NCBI GenBank assembly: GCA_029881855.1
Contig: JAOULU010000058.1
Span: 1 to 8,414 of the forward strand
DNA: 8,414 nucleotides
DNA from: Nitrosomonas sp.
GTDB lineage: Bacteria; Pseudomonadota; Gammaproteobacteria; Burkholderiales; Nitrosomonadaceae
Reading direction: 5' to 3'
In this document: positions 1-6,633 of the stretch, in pieces
How the letters are laid out: every line of letters starts with the position of its first letter
Numbering within the stretch: position 1 is the first letter of the stretch
Position numbers and translations under genes: made by a program
Notes under the pieces: model-generated
The model's input: only the letters and a program-made list of their open reading frames with translations
Told to the model about the DNA's origin: nothing
Database searches by the model: none

Positions 1-509
1 TCATCAACAATTAGGATTTCTGGGCGATAGGTGGTAGCAACTGCAAAGGCCACGCGCATCTGCATACCACTGGAGTAGGTGCGCACCGGCTCATCAAAAT
101 ATTCCCCAACCTCGGCAAAGGTTTCGATATCTGGCATAGCTTGTTGGACTTGTTCAGCATTAAAACCCATCAGGCCCGCAGCATGAATTACATTTTGCCT
201 TCCGGTCAATTCGGGATTGAAGCCCATACCCAACTCAAGTATGGCGGCAATGCGACCATTGACCTGTATCTGTCCCTCGGTGGGCTGTAGCGTGCCAGTG
301 ATCATCTTCAGCAGGGTACTTTTGCCCGCGCCATTCTGTCCGATGATGCCAATAGCTTCACCCGAATGAATATCAAAACTAATATGGCGTATCACCCAAT
401 GCTCTGCGCTTGGTTTTACAGGCATGCCAAACCAACGAGCAAAGCGATACAGTTCTGATTTGTAGCTAACGAAAGCCTTGCCAACATTCTTAATACTAAG
501 CAGACTCAT
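1..509 (-). CDS. wzt: Polysaccharide ABC exporter, ATP-binding subunit (Wzt-like), 3' part beyond the window
   Basis: This is the ATPase that powers export of a finished, lipid-linked polysaccharide across the inner membrane together with the Wzm-type permease encoded just before it. The visible 169 residues start MSLLSIKNVGKAF and run into the window edge without a stop. A Walker A motif GQNGAGKST lies at residues 57-65, the ABC signature YSSGMQMR at 145-152, and Walker B ILIVDE begins near 165, with its last residue cut by the edge. The stretch RIAAILELGMGFNPELTGR (86-104) is typical of the Wzt/TagH/KpsT branch of ABC ATPases. The start ATG overlaps the permease stop as ATGA (506-509), a usual sign of translational coupling. 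Because the C-terminus is missing, I cannot say whether it carries the extra carbohydrate-binding domain of O9a-type Wzt, so the exported glycan class is undecided. The general function is secure; the symbol is given by family and context. Confidence 0.93.
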   Translation of the reverse strand, partial: MSLLSIKNVGKAFVSYKSELYRFARWFGMPVKPSAEHWVIRHISFDIHSGEAIGIIGQNGAGKSTLLKMITGTLQPTEGQIQVNGRIAAILELGMGFNPELTGRQNVIHAAGLMGFNAEQVQQAMPDIETFAEVGEYFDEPVRTYSSGMQMRVAFAVATTYRPEILIVD

Positions 510-1303
510 AACACATCCACCATCTCACCACTGGCACGGCGAAACATAAATAGACTCAACAACATCAAGGCAACAGCTATCATTAAAATTAAAGCTACAC
601 CCCAAAGCTGCGGAGTTTCATTATAAACAAGCACTTGCTGATACGCGTTAGTGATGTGATATATAGGATTCAGATTTAATAAATAACGATAGCTCTCTGG
701 GATGATGTTTGCTGGATAAACAATAGGTGTGAACCAGAATAACATTTGTAAAATAATCGGAACCACTTGCCCAATATCGCGGACAAAGACATTCATTACA
801 CCAAGAATCAGGCCGACACTAAGGCCTAGCATCACGGTAATGAGTGTAAGCGGCATCAACCAAATCATTGCGGCACTAAACTGATGCCCAAGTAAGGCAA
901 AAATTCCCAGCATAGCAATAAATAATAAGAGATTATTCAGTGTACAAGAACCAACGACAATGGTTGGAAGGGTGGTTCGAGGAAAGTTCATTTTTTTCAT
1001 TAAGTTACCTTGCTCTATGAAAAGATTAAGGCAACGACTGATAATGTCATTAAACAATGTCCACGCGAGCAGCCCCGCCATCAAATAGATGGCATAGGCA
1101 TATTTATTATCTATCCCTGGCAGCTTGGCCGCTAGTACATTGGAGAGGATCAGCGCATATATTGCGACCTGGGCTAGCGGGTTAATTAACATCCACAGGA
1201 AGCCCAGCTTGCTGCGAGCAAAGCGGCTAGTGAGTTCATTACGGATGGAGCTTAAAACAAAGTGGCGATAGTGCCACAGACTGCGAAACATGTTGCCTAT
1301 CAT
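506..1303 (-). CDS. wzm: Polysaccharide ABC exporter, permease subunit (Wzm-like, ABC-2 type)
   Basis: This inner-membrane permease of 265 residues would form the channel for export of an undecaprenyl-linked polysaccharide (O-antigen or capsule type), energised by the ATPase that follows. The sequence shows an amphipathic N-terminus, the conserved ARSKLGFLWMLINPL stretch at 29-43, and about six hydrophobic segments near 35-57, 70-90, 114-138, 146-170, 178-198 and 234-254. The motif NVFVRDIGQVV (171-181) and the NPIYHITNAYQ region (212-222) are typical of ABC-2 polysaccharide exporters. Length matches the family (about 260). The start is the ATG at 1303, preceded by a modest AGTGAG element; Met5 is a possible alternative start. 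It lies 59 bases after the manC stop and overlaps the ATPase gene by four bases. Presence of an ABC exporter suggests the ABC-dependent rather than the Wzx/Wzy route. Confidence 0.93.
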   Translation of the reverse strand: MIGNMFRSLWHYRHFVLSSIRNELTSRFARSKLGFLWMLINPLAQVAIYALILSNVLAAKLPGIDNKYAYAIYLMAGLLAWTLFNDIISRCLNLFIEQGNLMKKMNFPRTTLPTIVVGSCTLNNLLLFIAMLGIFALLGHQFSAAMIWLMPLTLITVMLGLSVGLILGVMNVFVRDIGQVVPIILQMLFWFTPIVYPANIIPESYRYLLNLNPIYHITNAYQQVLVYNETPQLWGVALILMIAVALMLLSLFMFRRASGEMVDVL

Positions 1304-1362
1304 ATGCTCACTTTATTCTTAACTCAATTTCGGTTATGTGTTTTTGTGTTCTTTCACTTCCA

Positions 1363-2826
1363 CTAACTGACAATTGCCGTTTCACATGGAGCTCGTCCAT
1401 AGATATCTTGGAACCGAACAATGTCATCTTCACCGAGGTAGCTGCCTGTTTGTACTTCAATAATCACTAGGAGATCCGTGCCAATGTTCTCAAGCCGATG
1501 TTTGTGTTTTGCAGGTATAAACGTTGACTCGTTAGCGCTGAGTATTAATTCTTCAATATCATTGAGTACTTTTGCTGTACCGTTTATAACGACCCAATGT
1601 TCGCTGCGGTAATGATGTAGTTGTAGGCTGATGCTGGCACCGGGCTTGACCTCAATACGTTTAATTTTGAAGTATTTCTCTTCTTCTAAAATGGTGTAGG
1701 CACCCCACGGACGATGTACTGTGCGATGTAGCTTGTGCGCTTCGTGGTCGTTCATCTTAAGCTGGGCATAGACTTGCTTGACCTCTTGGGCGCACTTTTT
1801 ATTAGCCACCAATAAGGCATCTGGCGTATCAATGATAACTAGATTATCAATGCCAACAGCACCTACAACTCGGTTTTCACTTTTAATGGTGCAATTTCTG
1901 CTATTTTGTATCAGAACATCACCTACGATACGATTGTTGTTGCTATCTGGTGCTGTGAGATCACCCAATGCACGCCAGCAACCGATATCGTTCCAACCAA
2001 TATCACAGGCTACTACTGCGGCATTGGAGGTTTTTTCCATTACCGCATAATCAATAGAGTCATCGGGGATTTTTGCAAAGTTTTCCGGGATAAACTCTAT
2101 TTGCATAAAGCTGTTACCTGATGATTTTCTAGCCTGTTGCATGCAATATTTGGTGGTTTTCAGTATTTTTGGGCAGTGTTCTGCCATCTCTTTTAACATG
2201 GTTTCGACTGAGAAACAGAATATACCTGAGTTCCAGAGAAAATTTCCAGAGTTTAAGTAGTCTTGGGCTTTGTCTAAAGAGGGCTTTTCAACAAAACGAA
2301 TAACTTCGTGACCATTAGACTCAATATAGCCATAACCCGTTTCTGGTGCTGTTGGTTGGATACCAAAAGTTACTAACTTACCATCTTTAGCCAATTCGCA
2401 AGCTTTAGTAACGGCATTTATAAAGGCTTGTTGGTCGGATATTAAGTGATCCGCAGCCAAAACGAGTAAAATCGCTTCGCCGCCGTGAGTCTCTGCAACC
2501 TGTAGACAGGCCGCTGCAATGGCTGGCGCTGTATTTCGACCAAAAGGCTCAAGGATAAAGCTAGTATCGACGGGATTCTCGAGCTGTTGATTGATCTCTG
2601 AGTATTCATCTTCAATTTTGAAAAAGAATTCACGATTGGTTACCGTCATAATATCACTGACGTTAGGTAGTAATGCTCCGCGCAAGAACGCTTTTTGCAA
2701 AAGACTGTTTCCATCGGCTAGGCGGATAAAAGGTTTGGGGTGCTGTTCTCTGGACACAGGCCAAAGTCGTGAGCCTGCGCCACCACAAAGAATTGTTGGG
2801 ATAAGAATTAAGTCCTGTGTAGTCAT
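1363..2826 (-). CDS. manC: Mannose-1-phosphate guanylyltransferase / mannose-6-phosphate isomerase (bifunctional, type II)
   Basis: This cytoplasmic enzyme of 487 residues makes GDP-mannose from mannose-1-phosphate and GTP, and probably also interconverts fructose-6-phosphate and mannose-6-phosphate. The N-terminal nucleotidyltransferase domain shows GGAGSRLWP at 15-23 with the following HPKPF, then EPFGRNTAPAIA (93-104), the GYGYIE loop (164-169) and FVEKP (178-182). The C-terminal cupin-type isomerase domain shows HRPWGAY (371-377) and LQLHHYRSEHWVVINGTA (401-418), with Gln402, His404, Glu409 and later His443 as the expected metal ligands. The length is right for AlgA/ManC/CpsB enzymes. The ATG at 2826 is preceded by AGAGGA about ten bases upstream, a good ribosome binding site. 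It follows a decayed gene and precedes the exporter pair. GDP-mannose may be used directly or converted to GDP-rhamnose, GDP-fucose or similar sugars by enzymes not in this window. No phosphomannomutase gene is visible here. Confidence 0.95.
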   Translation of the reverse strand: MTTQDLILIPTILCGGAGSRLWPVSREQHPKPFIRLADGNSLLQKAFLRGALLPNVSDIMTVTNREFFFKIEDEYSEINQQLENPVDTSFILEPFGRNTAPAIAAACLQVAETHGGEAILLVLAADHLISDQQAFINAVTKACELAKDGKLVTFGIQPTAPETGYGYIESNGHEVIRFVEKPSLDKAQDYLNSGNFLWNSGIFCFSVETMLKEMAEHCPKILKTTKYCMQQARKSSGNSFMQIEFIPENFAKIPDDSIDYAVMEKTSNAAVVACDIGWNDIGCWRALGDLTAPDSNNNRIVGDVLIQNSRNCTIKSENRVVGAVGIDNLVIIDTPDALLVANKKCAQEVKQVYAQLKMNDHEAHKLHRTVHRPWGAYTILEEEKYFKIKRIEVKPGASISLQLHHYRSEHWVVINGTAKVLNDIEELILSANESTFIPAKHKHRLENIGTDLLVIIEVQTGSYLGEDDIVRFQDIYGRAPCETAIVS

Positions 2827-2927
2827 TACAAGGCGATTCCTCTAGTCCTATTAAAAAGCCCTATACTCTATTTCATAGTTATAGTATAACCCCTCTGAAT
2901 ATATTTTGTGGGTCGGATGTAAGGATT

Positions 2928-3236
2928 TCATCTCTCACTATATAAATGCAGCGAGGAAAATCCCATTTTATTGTGGCTTATCAGCAACACATCATTAAAT
3001 GTGCCTAGTGGCCCATAGGACATTATGGGTTGATCGTAAATTTTTAATACTTCTTGTGGGTTAGTTTTATCTAAGTCAACATATGCTGGGTAGCTCTTTC
3101 CATTAATATTGCGTGCTGAGAAATAAACGCGAATTCTATTATCTAAAACTATAGCAACAGGACCTTGCATGTGATTTGTAGACCGTGATGTTGCTGTTTC
3201 AAGGTTTACAATCCTTCCAAGTTTCTTCCATGACAT
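2928..3236 (-). pseudogene. Probable N-terminal remnant of a beta-propeller glycosidase-like gene
   Basis: A 102-codon reading frame starts MSWKKLGRIVN and stops early. The part up to GPLGTFND resembles the N-terminus of a family of roughly 300-residue, five-bladed beta-propeller proteins (GH43/GH130-like) often found in surface polysaccharide clusters. The features I recognise are the opening W-KLG, then DNRIRVYFSARN (32-43), the Y-DLD-NP strand, and a Y-PLGTF-D turn near 74-81. After that turn the expected GVMPS-type strand is absent and the frame ends after about 20 unrelated-looking residues. Neither other frame downstream to 2827 restores a long reading frame. It is noticeably A+T-richer than rmlB: a spot count gives about 33% G+C at 2941-3000 against about 48% at 5281-5340. 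It sits between rmlC and manC, in the same direction. I read it as a truncated gene, though a short expressed protein cannot be excluded. The family assignment is from memory of the motif pattern. Confidence 0.55.
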
Positions 3237-3308
3237 TATTGCTTCATCCCGTAATGTGTACAGTTGGCTATTTCAAGCTTGGACAATTTTAATTATAGTT
3301 TCCATTTT

Positions 3309-3854
3309 TTACACAAATAGCTCAGCTTTTTGTAAATCAACGCCTTGCATATCTTTTGCTGATAGTAAGGGCTGAGCATGTAGATTCCAATTTATTGCTA
3401 GTGTTGGATCATCCCAGCGTATGCAGCGCTCATGTTCAGAGTACCAGTAGTCGGTGGTTTTGTATAAAAATTCTGCGCTTTCGGTTAGGACAACAAAGCC
3501 ATGCGCGAATCCTTCGGGTATCCAGAGCATAAGCTTATTTTCAGCGGAAAGTTCTAGTGTAATGTGCCGCCCAAAAGTTGGTGAACTTTTGCGAAGATCC
3601 ACTGCAACATCTAGCACCGTTCCTTGGGTTACTCGTACTAATTTTGCTTGCGTATGTTGAATCTGGTAGTGTAGTCCACGCAGTACGTTTTTAGTAGAGC
3701 GCGAGTGATTGTCTTGTACAAAATTCACATCCAAGCCAGTCAATTCCGAAAATTTTTTCCTGTTAAAACTTTCAAAGAAAAAACCTCTGTCATCTCCAAA
3801 CACTTTGGGCTCTATAATCAACACGTCGGGGATCGCAGTTTGAGTGATTTTCAT
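3309..3854 (-). CDS. rmlC: dTDP-4-dehydrorhamnose 3,5-epimerase
   Basis: This enzyme epimerises dTDP-4-keto-6-deoxyglucose at C3 and C5, the third step of dTDP-L-rhamnose synthesis in the cytoplasm. The 181-residue product is a normal-length RmlC cupin. It shows GDDRGFFFESF (20-30), VQDNHSRS (46-53), the LRGLHYQ motif (58-64) carrying the catalytic His62, then WIPEGFAHGF (111-120), Tyr131 in EFLYKTTDYW, and the closing LLSAKD (163-168). The ATG at 3854 (MKITQTAIPD) is chosen because RmlC proteins begin this way. An in-frame upstream ATG at 3938 would add 28 non-homologous residues and overlap the end of rmlD by 49 bases. With the chosen start the gap to rmlD is 35 bases. The ribosome binding site is weak (AGAG about eleven bases upstream), so translation may depend on coupling to rmlD. 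Confidence 0.95.
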   Translation of the reverse strand: MKITQTAIPDVLIIEPKVFGDDRGFFFESFNRKKFSELTGLDVNFVQDNHSRSTKNVLRGLHYQIQHTQAKLVRVTQGTVLDVAVDLRKSSPTFGRHITLELSAENKLMLWIPEGFAHGFVVLTESAEFLYKTTDYWYSEHERCIRWDDPTLAINWNLHAQPLLSAKDMQGVDLQKAELFV

Positions 3855-3889
3855 TATGCGAAGCTCTTTTTTTTGTGCATGGTCTTGAG

Positions 3890-4774
3890 TTATCTGTCTA
3901 GAGTTTCTGTCAGCATACGTGTTACGCCAGTTTGCCACAGAGGTAAGGTTAAATCGAAAGCCTGTTGAAGTTTTGTGGTATCCATACGTGAGTTATGTGG
4001 GCGTTTGGCTAAAGTTGGAAAGGCGCTAGTTGGTACGGGCTGGACTGCATTCGGAGCGACCTTCAGTTCGACTCCCATACGCCTAGCAAAGTCGATGACA
4101 AAGTTAGCGTAACCGTACCAGGAAGTTTCTCCTCCAGCTACCAAATGGTATAGCCCGGACAGCTCAGGTCGATGTTGCAAGATGCGAATTGTATGGGCGG
4201 TGATATCAGCAACTAGATCTGCGCCAGTCGGTGCGCCGGCCTGGTCGTTAATGACATTGAGTTTGTCACGTTCTCGCGCTAAGCGAAGCATAGTTTTGGC
4301 GAAGTTCTCTCCACGTGTGCTATAAACCCAAGCTGTACGCAGGATCAGATGGTTGCATCCTGATGCGATAATTTTTCTTTCCCCCAATAGTTTACTTCGA
4401 CCATAAGCATTGATAGGATTTGGAGTATCTTCTTCAGTATAGGTTTCTGGTATTGTTCCATCAAAAACATAGTCTGTAGAGTAATGGACAAAGAGTGCTT
4501 TTAGTTTAAGAGCTTCCTCTGCTATTACACCAACTGCGTTGCCATTGATGATTGTCGCTAGTTCTTCTCCCTCTTCTGCTTTATCTACTGCTGTATAAGC
4601 GGATGCATTGACGATTACATCTGGCTTAACATCACAAATTATATGCCGCAGACGTTCTGGCTTGGATAAGTCTGCACCTAAACGGTCAAGCGCAATTACC
4701 TCACCTAATGGCAGGAGGCTACGGTTTAGTTCCCAGCCTATTTGTCCATTTTTTCCCAGTAGCAAGATTTTCAT
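3890..4774 (-). CDS. rmlD: dTDP-4-dehydrorhamnose reductase
   Basis: This enzyme reduces dTDP-4-keto-L-rhamnose to dTDP-L-rhamnose with NAD(P)H, the last step of the pathway. The 294-residue protein is an extended short-chain dehydrogenase. It has the N-terminal nucleotide-binding motif GKNGQIG (7-13), NASAYTAVDKAE (56-67), the STDYVFDG segment (99-106) supplying the catalytic Ser/Thr, and the YGRSK motif with Tyr124 and Lys128. TAWVYS and the C-terminal RPHNSRMDTTKL are also characteristic of RmlD. Length and start fit the family. The ATG at 4774 has no clear Shine-Dalgarno sequence. The gene lies 68 bases after rmlB and 35 bases before rmlC, so the three probably share a transcript. In many clusters rmlA stands between rmlD and rmlC; here it does not. 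Confidence 0.96.
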   Translation of the reverse strand: MKILLLGKNGQIGWELNRSLLPLGEVIALDRLGADLSKPERLRHIICDVKPDVIVNASAYTAVDKAEEGEELATIINGNAVGVIAEEALKLKALFVHYSTDYVFDGTIPETYTEEDTPNPINAYGRSKLLGERKIIASGCNHLILRTAWVYSTRGENFAKTMLRLARERDKLNVINDQAGAPTGADLVADITAHTIRILQHRPELSGLYHLVAGGETSWYGYANFVIDFARRMGVELKVAPNAVQPVPTSAFPTLAKRPHNSRMDTTKLQQAFDLTLPLWQTGVTRMLTETLDR

Positions 4775-4842
4775 GGAATTGCAGTCGTAACCAGATAAAG
4801 CTTTGTTCTAAAGCTATTAATAGGCATACAGTCTTTTTCTCA

Positions 4843-5922
4843 CTAGCTTGCCTCTCGAATAAGCCCAAGGCGTTCACGGCAATAACTGCCGTTCATCACC
4901 CGTTGACTCCATCGTTGGTTTTCTAGATACCAGTTTACCGTCTTACGAATTCCTGTCTCGAAGGTTTCATCTGGTTGCCATCCCAGGTCTTGGATGATTT
5001 TGCTGGCGTCAATGGCGTAACGCTGATCATGCCCGGGCCGGTCATCTACGTATGTGATCAGATCTGCGTAACGGGTGATTCCTGCTGGATGATCAGGCGC
5101 TCGCTCATCGAGAATATGGCACAGTGTATGCACAACCTCGAGATTGGTTTTTTCGTTGTTGCCACCTATGTTATAGGTTTCCCCGACCTTGCCTTGTGCT
5201 ACAACCTTATATAATGCCCGTGCGTGGTCATCAACATACAGCCAGTCACGGACTTGGTCGCCTTTGCCATAAATGGGTAAGGGTTTGCCTTCTAGGGCAT
5301 TGAGGATAATGAGCGGGATCAGTTTTTCCGGGAACTGATAAGGGCCATAATTGTTTGAGCAGTTTGTTAGCACTACGGGTAAACCGTAAGTTCTATGCCA
5401 AGCACGTACTAAATGATCAGAAGATGCTTTGCTGGCCGAGTATGGAGAACTCGGGTCGTAAGCGGTTTGTTCTGTAAATAATCCTGTGGTACCTAGGCTA
5501 CCGTAGACTTCATCGGTAGAGATATGGTGAAAACGAAACTGTTGTTTGTCCTTTTCAGTCAACGTCATCCAAAACTTACGTGCGGCCTCTAGCATGATGT
5601 AGGTGCCCGTGATGTTGGTGTGGATAAAGTCAGCTGGACCATTGATGGAACGATCTACATGCGACTCAGCGGCCAAGTGCATTACTGCGTGAGGCTGGTA
5701 TTTATTAAATAGTTGATCGATCTCATCAGGGCTACAGATATCTACTTGCTTAAAATGATATCGATTATTGCCGGATATCCCTGCAAGGGATTCTAGGTTT
5801 CCGGCGTAAGTGAGTTTGTCAATATTAATAACTTCATAGGCCGTTTCTTGGATAAGGTATCTAATGACAGCCGAGCCAATAAACCCTGCGCCACCGGTTA
5901 TTAAAAAACGTTTAGAAGCCAA
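4843..5922 (-). CDS. rmlB: dTDP-glucose 4,6-dehydratase
   Basis: This enzyme converts dTDP-glucose to dTDP-4-keto-6-deoxyglucose using bound NAD+, the second step towards dTDP-L-rhamnose. The 359-residue product has the NAD-binding GGAGFIG (10-16), [12 protein letters not shown] (32-43), [11 protein letters not shown] (82-92), the catalytic STDEVYG (135-141, with Thr136, Asp137 and Glu138) and YSASK (Tyr161, Lys165). [12 protein letters not shown] (190-201) and the [13 protein letters not shown] stretch are classical for RmlB. The start codon is TTG, not ATG: bases 5920-5922 read CAA on the plus strand. It is supported by AAGGA nine bases upstream and by homology beginning at once. No in-frame ATG precedes it before an upstream TGA. 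This is the first gene of the minus-strand block and probably leads the operon. The TTG start may lower expression. Confidence 0.97.
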   Translation of the reverse strand: MASKRFLITGGAGFIGSAVIRYLIQETAYEVINIDKLTYAGNLESLAGISGNNRYHFKQVDICSPDEIDQLFNKYQPHAVMHLAAESHVDRSINGPADFIHTNITGTYIMLEAARKFWMTLTEKDKQQFRFHHISTDEVYGSLGTTGLFTEQTAYDPSSPYSASKASSDHLVRAWHRTYGLPVVLTNCSNNYGPYQFPEKLIPLIILNALEGKPLPIYGKGDQVRDWLYVDDHARALYKVVAQGKVGETYNIGGNNEKTNLEVVHTLCHILDERAPDHPAGITRYADLITYVDDRPGHDQRYAIDASKIIQDLGWQPDETFETGIRKTVNWYLENQRWSQRVMNGSYCRERLGLIREAS

Positions 5923-5983
5923 ATTGCTATTTCCTTGATTGAGTCAATGAATATTGTAAAGACAAGTAGCAATAACATCGCTC

Positions 5984-6012
5984 ATGATAGCAAATAATTT
6001 CAAAAAAATGAA
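5984..6012 (-). promoter_or_regulatory. Candidate sigma-70 promoter for the rmlB-led operon
   Basis: On the minus strand a good -10 box TATCAT (5984-5989) is preceded by a weak -35 TTCATT (6007-6012) with a 17-base spacer. It would give an untranslated leader of roughly 55 bases before the rmlB TTG start. The -35 is poor, so an activator or another promoter is possible. This was found by eye only. Confidence 0.3.
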
Positions 6013-6040
6013 GTTCGGATAACGGTGATATAGCTAGGAC

Positions 6041-6078
6041 TAGCTAATTTTTGGAATGATTATTCCAAAAATTAGCTA
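6041..6078. repeat. Perfect 17-bp inverted repeat with 4-nt loop
   Basis: The left arm TAGCTAATTTTTGGAAT (6041-6057) is exactly matched by its reverse complement ATTCCAAAAATTAGCTA (6062-6078) around the loop GATT. A further TAGCTA lies at 6031-6036, four bases before the left arm, so TAGCTA occurs three times in 48 bases and alternative pairings exist. No T tract follows the stem on either strand and the stem is A+T-rich, so it is not a normal intrinsic terminator. It could be an operator, a decayed mobile-element trace or a cruciform/recombination site; the sequence does not decide. Confidence 0.9.
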
Positions 6079-6179
6079 AATAAAAGTATATTGCTGTCCG
6101 ATGTAGGTTTATCTTCATGAATTGTGGTTCTTATCAAGGTGTGAAGATCTTTTCTAATTAATACAAAGCTGGTGAGTTT

Positions 6180-6207
6180 TTGATTGCATTATCAGAATTT
6201 GTATTAG
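6180..6207 (+). promoter_or_regulatory. Candidate promoter for the ComEA-like gene
   Basis: TTGATT (6180-6185) and TATTAG (6202-6207) are separated by 16 bases, ending 22 bases before the ATG at 6230. A strong ribosome binding site AAGGGAGA follows at 6216-6223. The -10 match is moderate, so this is only a candidate. Confidence 0.3.
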
Positions 6208-6229
6208 TTTAATCAAAAGGGAGAAATCT

Positions 6230-6499
6230 ATGAAACAATTACTTCTAGTTATTATCTTGTTATTTGCATTTTCAGGTACTGTATTCGCAGTTGTTAATAT
6301 TAATACAGCGACACAAACAGAGCTTGAATCATTGCAGGGCATAGGTCCTGTCAAAGCGAAAGCGATTATTGAATATCGCGAGAAAAATGGCGCTTTTGTA
6401 TCCAAAGACAGCTTGGAAAATGTCGATGGAGTTGGCCCGGGTACTATGAAGCAATTGGGTAAAAGTATTACTGTAAAAGCTGTTGCAGACAAGAAATAA
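6230..6499 (+). CDS. Secreted helix-hairpin-helix protein, ComEA-like
   Basis: This 89-residue protein has a clear signal peptide: MKQ followed by a hydrophobic run to about residue 19, with a likely cut after TVFA (20). The mature part is almost wholly a ComEA-type helix-hairpin-helix domain. NINTATQTELESLQGIGPVK (23-42) holds the first hairpin (GIGP), followed by AKAIIEYREKNGAF (43-56). A second hairpin, VDGVGPGTMKQLG, is at 65-77. Such domains bind DNA backbone without sequence preference. ComEA proteins help pull DNA across the outer membrane during natural transformation, and small periplasmic versions of this size are common in Gram-negative bacteria. The AAGGGAGA site upstream supports the ATG. 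The gene stands alone, divergent from the rml operon and closed by a terminator. A competence role is an inference from the family; no other competence gene is in view. Confidence 0.88.
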   Translation: MKQLLLVIILLFAFSGTVFAVVNINTATQTELESLQGIGPVKAKAIIEYREKNGAFVSKDSLENVDGVGPGTMKQLGKSITVKAVADKK

Positions 6500-6529
6500 A
6501 TAGATCATATTTTTTGTTGTGTAAGAATG

Positions 6530-6562
6530 ACTCTCTGGTTTTTTGCCAGGGGGTTTTTTTAT
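6530..6562 (+). terminator. Intrinsic terminator after the ComEA-like gene
   Basis: The stem ACTCTCTGG (6530-6538) pairs with CCAGGGGGT (6546-6554), including two G-T pairs, around a 7-base loop. It is followed by a run of seven T (6554-6560). It lies about 30 bases after the stop at 6499, which isolates this gene from cysM. Confidence 0.8.
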
Positions 6563-6577
6563 TTGTGAAGCGAGTTA

Positions 6578-6605
6578 TTTGTAAGTTGTTTGTGTGTGCG
6601 ATAAT
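6578..6605 (+). promoter_or_regulatory. Candidate extended -10 promoter for cysM
   Basis: GATAAT (6600-6605) is preceded by TGC (6597-6599), forming an extended -10 element. A weak -35, TTTGTA (6578-6583), stands 16 bases upstream of the -10. The site lies 28 bases before the cysM ATG and just after the preceding terminator, which fits a separate transcript for cysM. Confidence 0.4.
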
Positions 6606-6633
6606 TCATCATCAAATGTTATGAATTGTTCCT

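Larger units (their letters stand above)
5923..6229. promoter_or_regulatory. Divergent intergenic region between rmlB and the ComEA-like gene
   Basis: This 307-base gap separates two genes transcribed away from each other and must carry both promoters. It is strongly A+T-rich and I found no credible gene; the short ATG frames at 5948, 6008 and 6119 end within 16 codons. Its most striking content is the inverted repeat at 6041-6078. A small odd palindrome, ATTGA-G-TCAAT at 5938-5948, sits directly upstream of the rmlB Shine-Dalgarno sequence. Candidate promoters are listed separately. Confidence 0.8.

Noticed and set aside
3867..3874. Run of eight T (A in the mRNA) upstream of rmlC as a slippage site
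   Set aside because: It is in the gap between rmlD and the chosen rmlC start, and no frame extension makes sense of a shift there.
3855..3938. A longer rmlC starting at 3938
   Set aside because: The 28 added residues do not look like RmlC, overlap the end of rmlD in another frame, and the family begins at MKITQTAIPD.
4799..4815. Small inverted repeat AGCTTT-GTTCT-AAAGCT between rmlB and rmlD
   Set aside because: Six A+T-rich pairs without a T tract are too weak to call a terminator, and the genes look cotranscribed.
6041..6078. The 17-bp inverted repeat as an intrinsic terminator
   Set aside because: The stem is A+T-rich, no T tract follows on either strand, and both flanking genes start rather than end here.
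6154..6492. Minus-strand frame of 112 codons opposite the ComEA-like gene
   Set aside because: It is antisense to a gene with a clear signal peptide, domain and ribosome site, and its product has no recognisable features.
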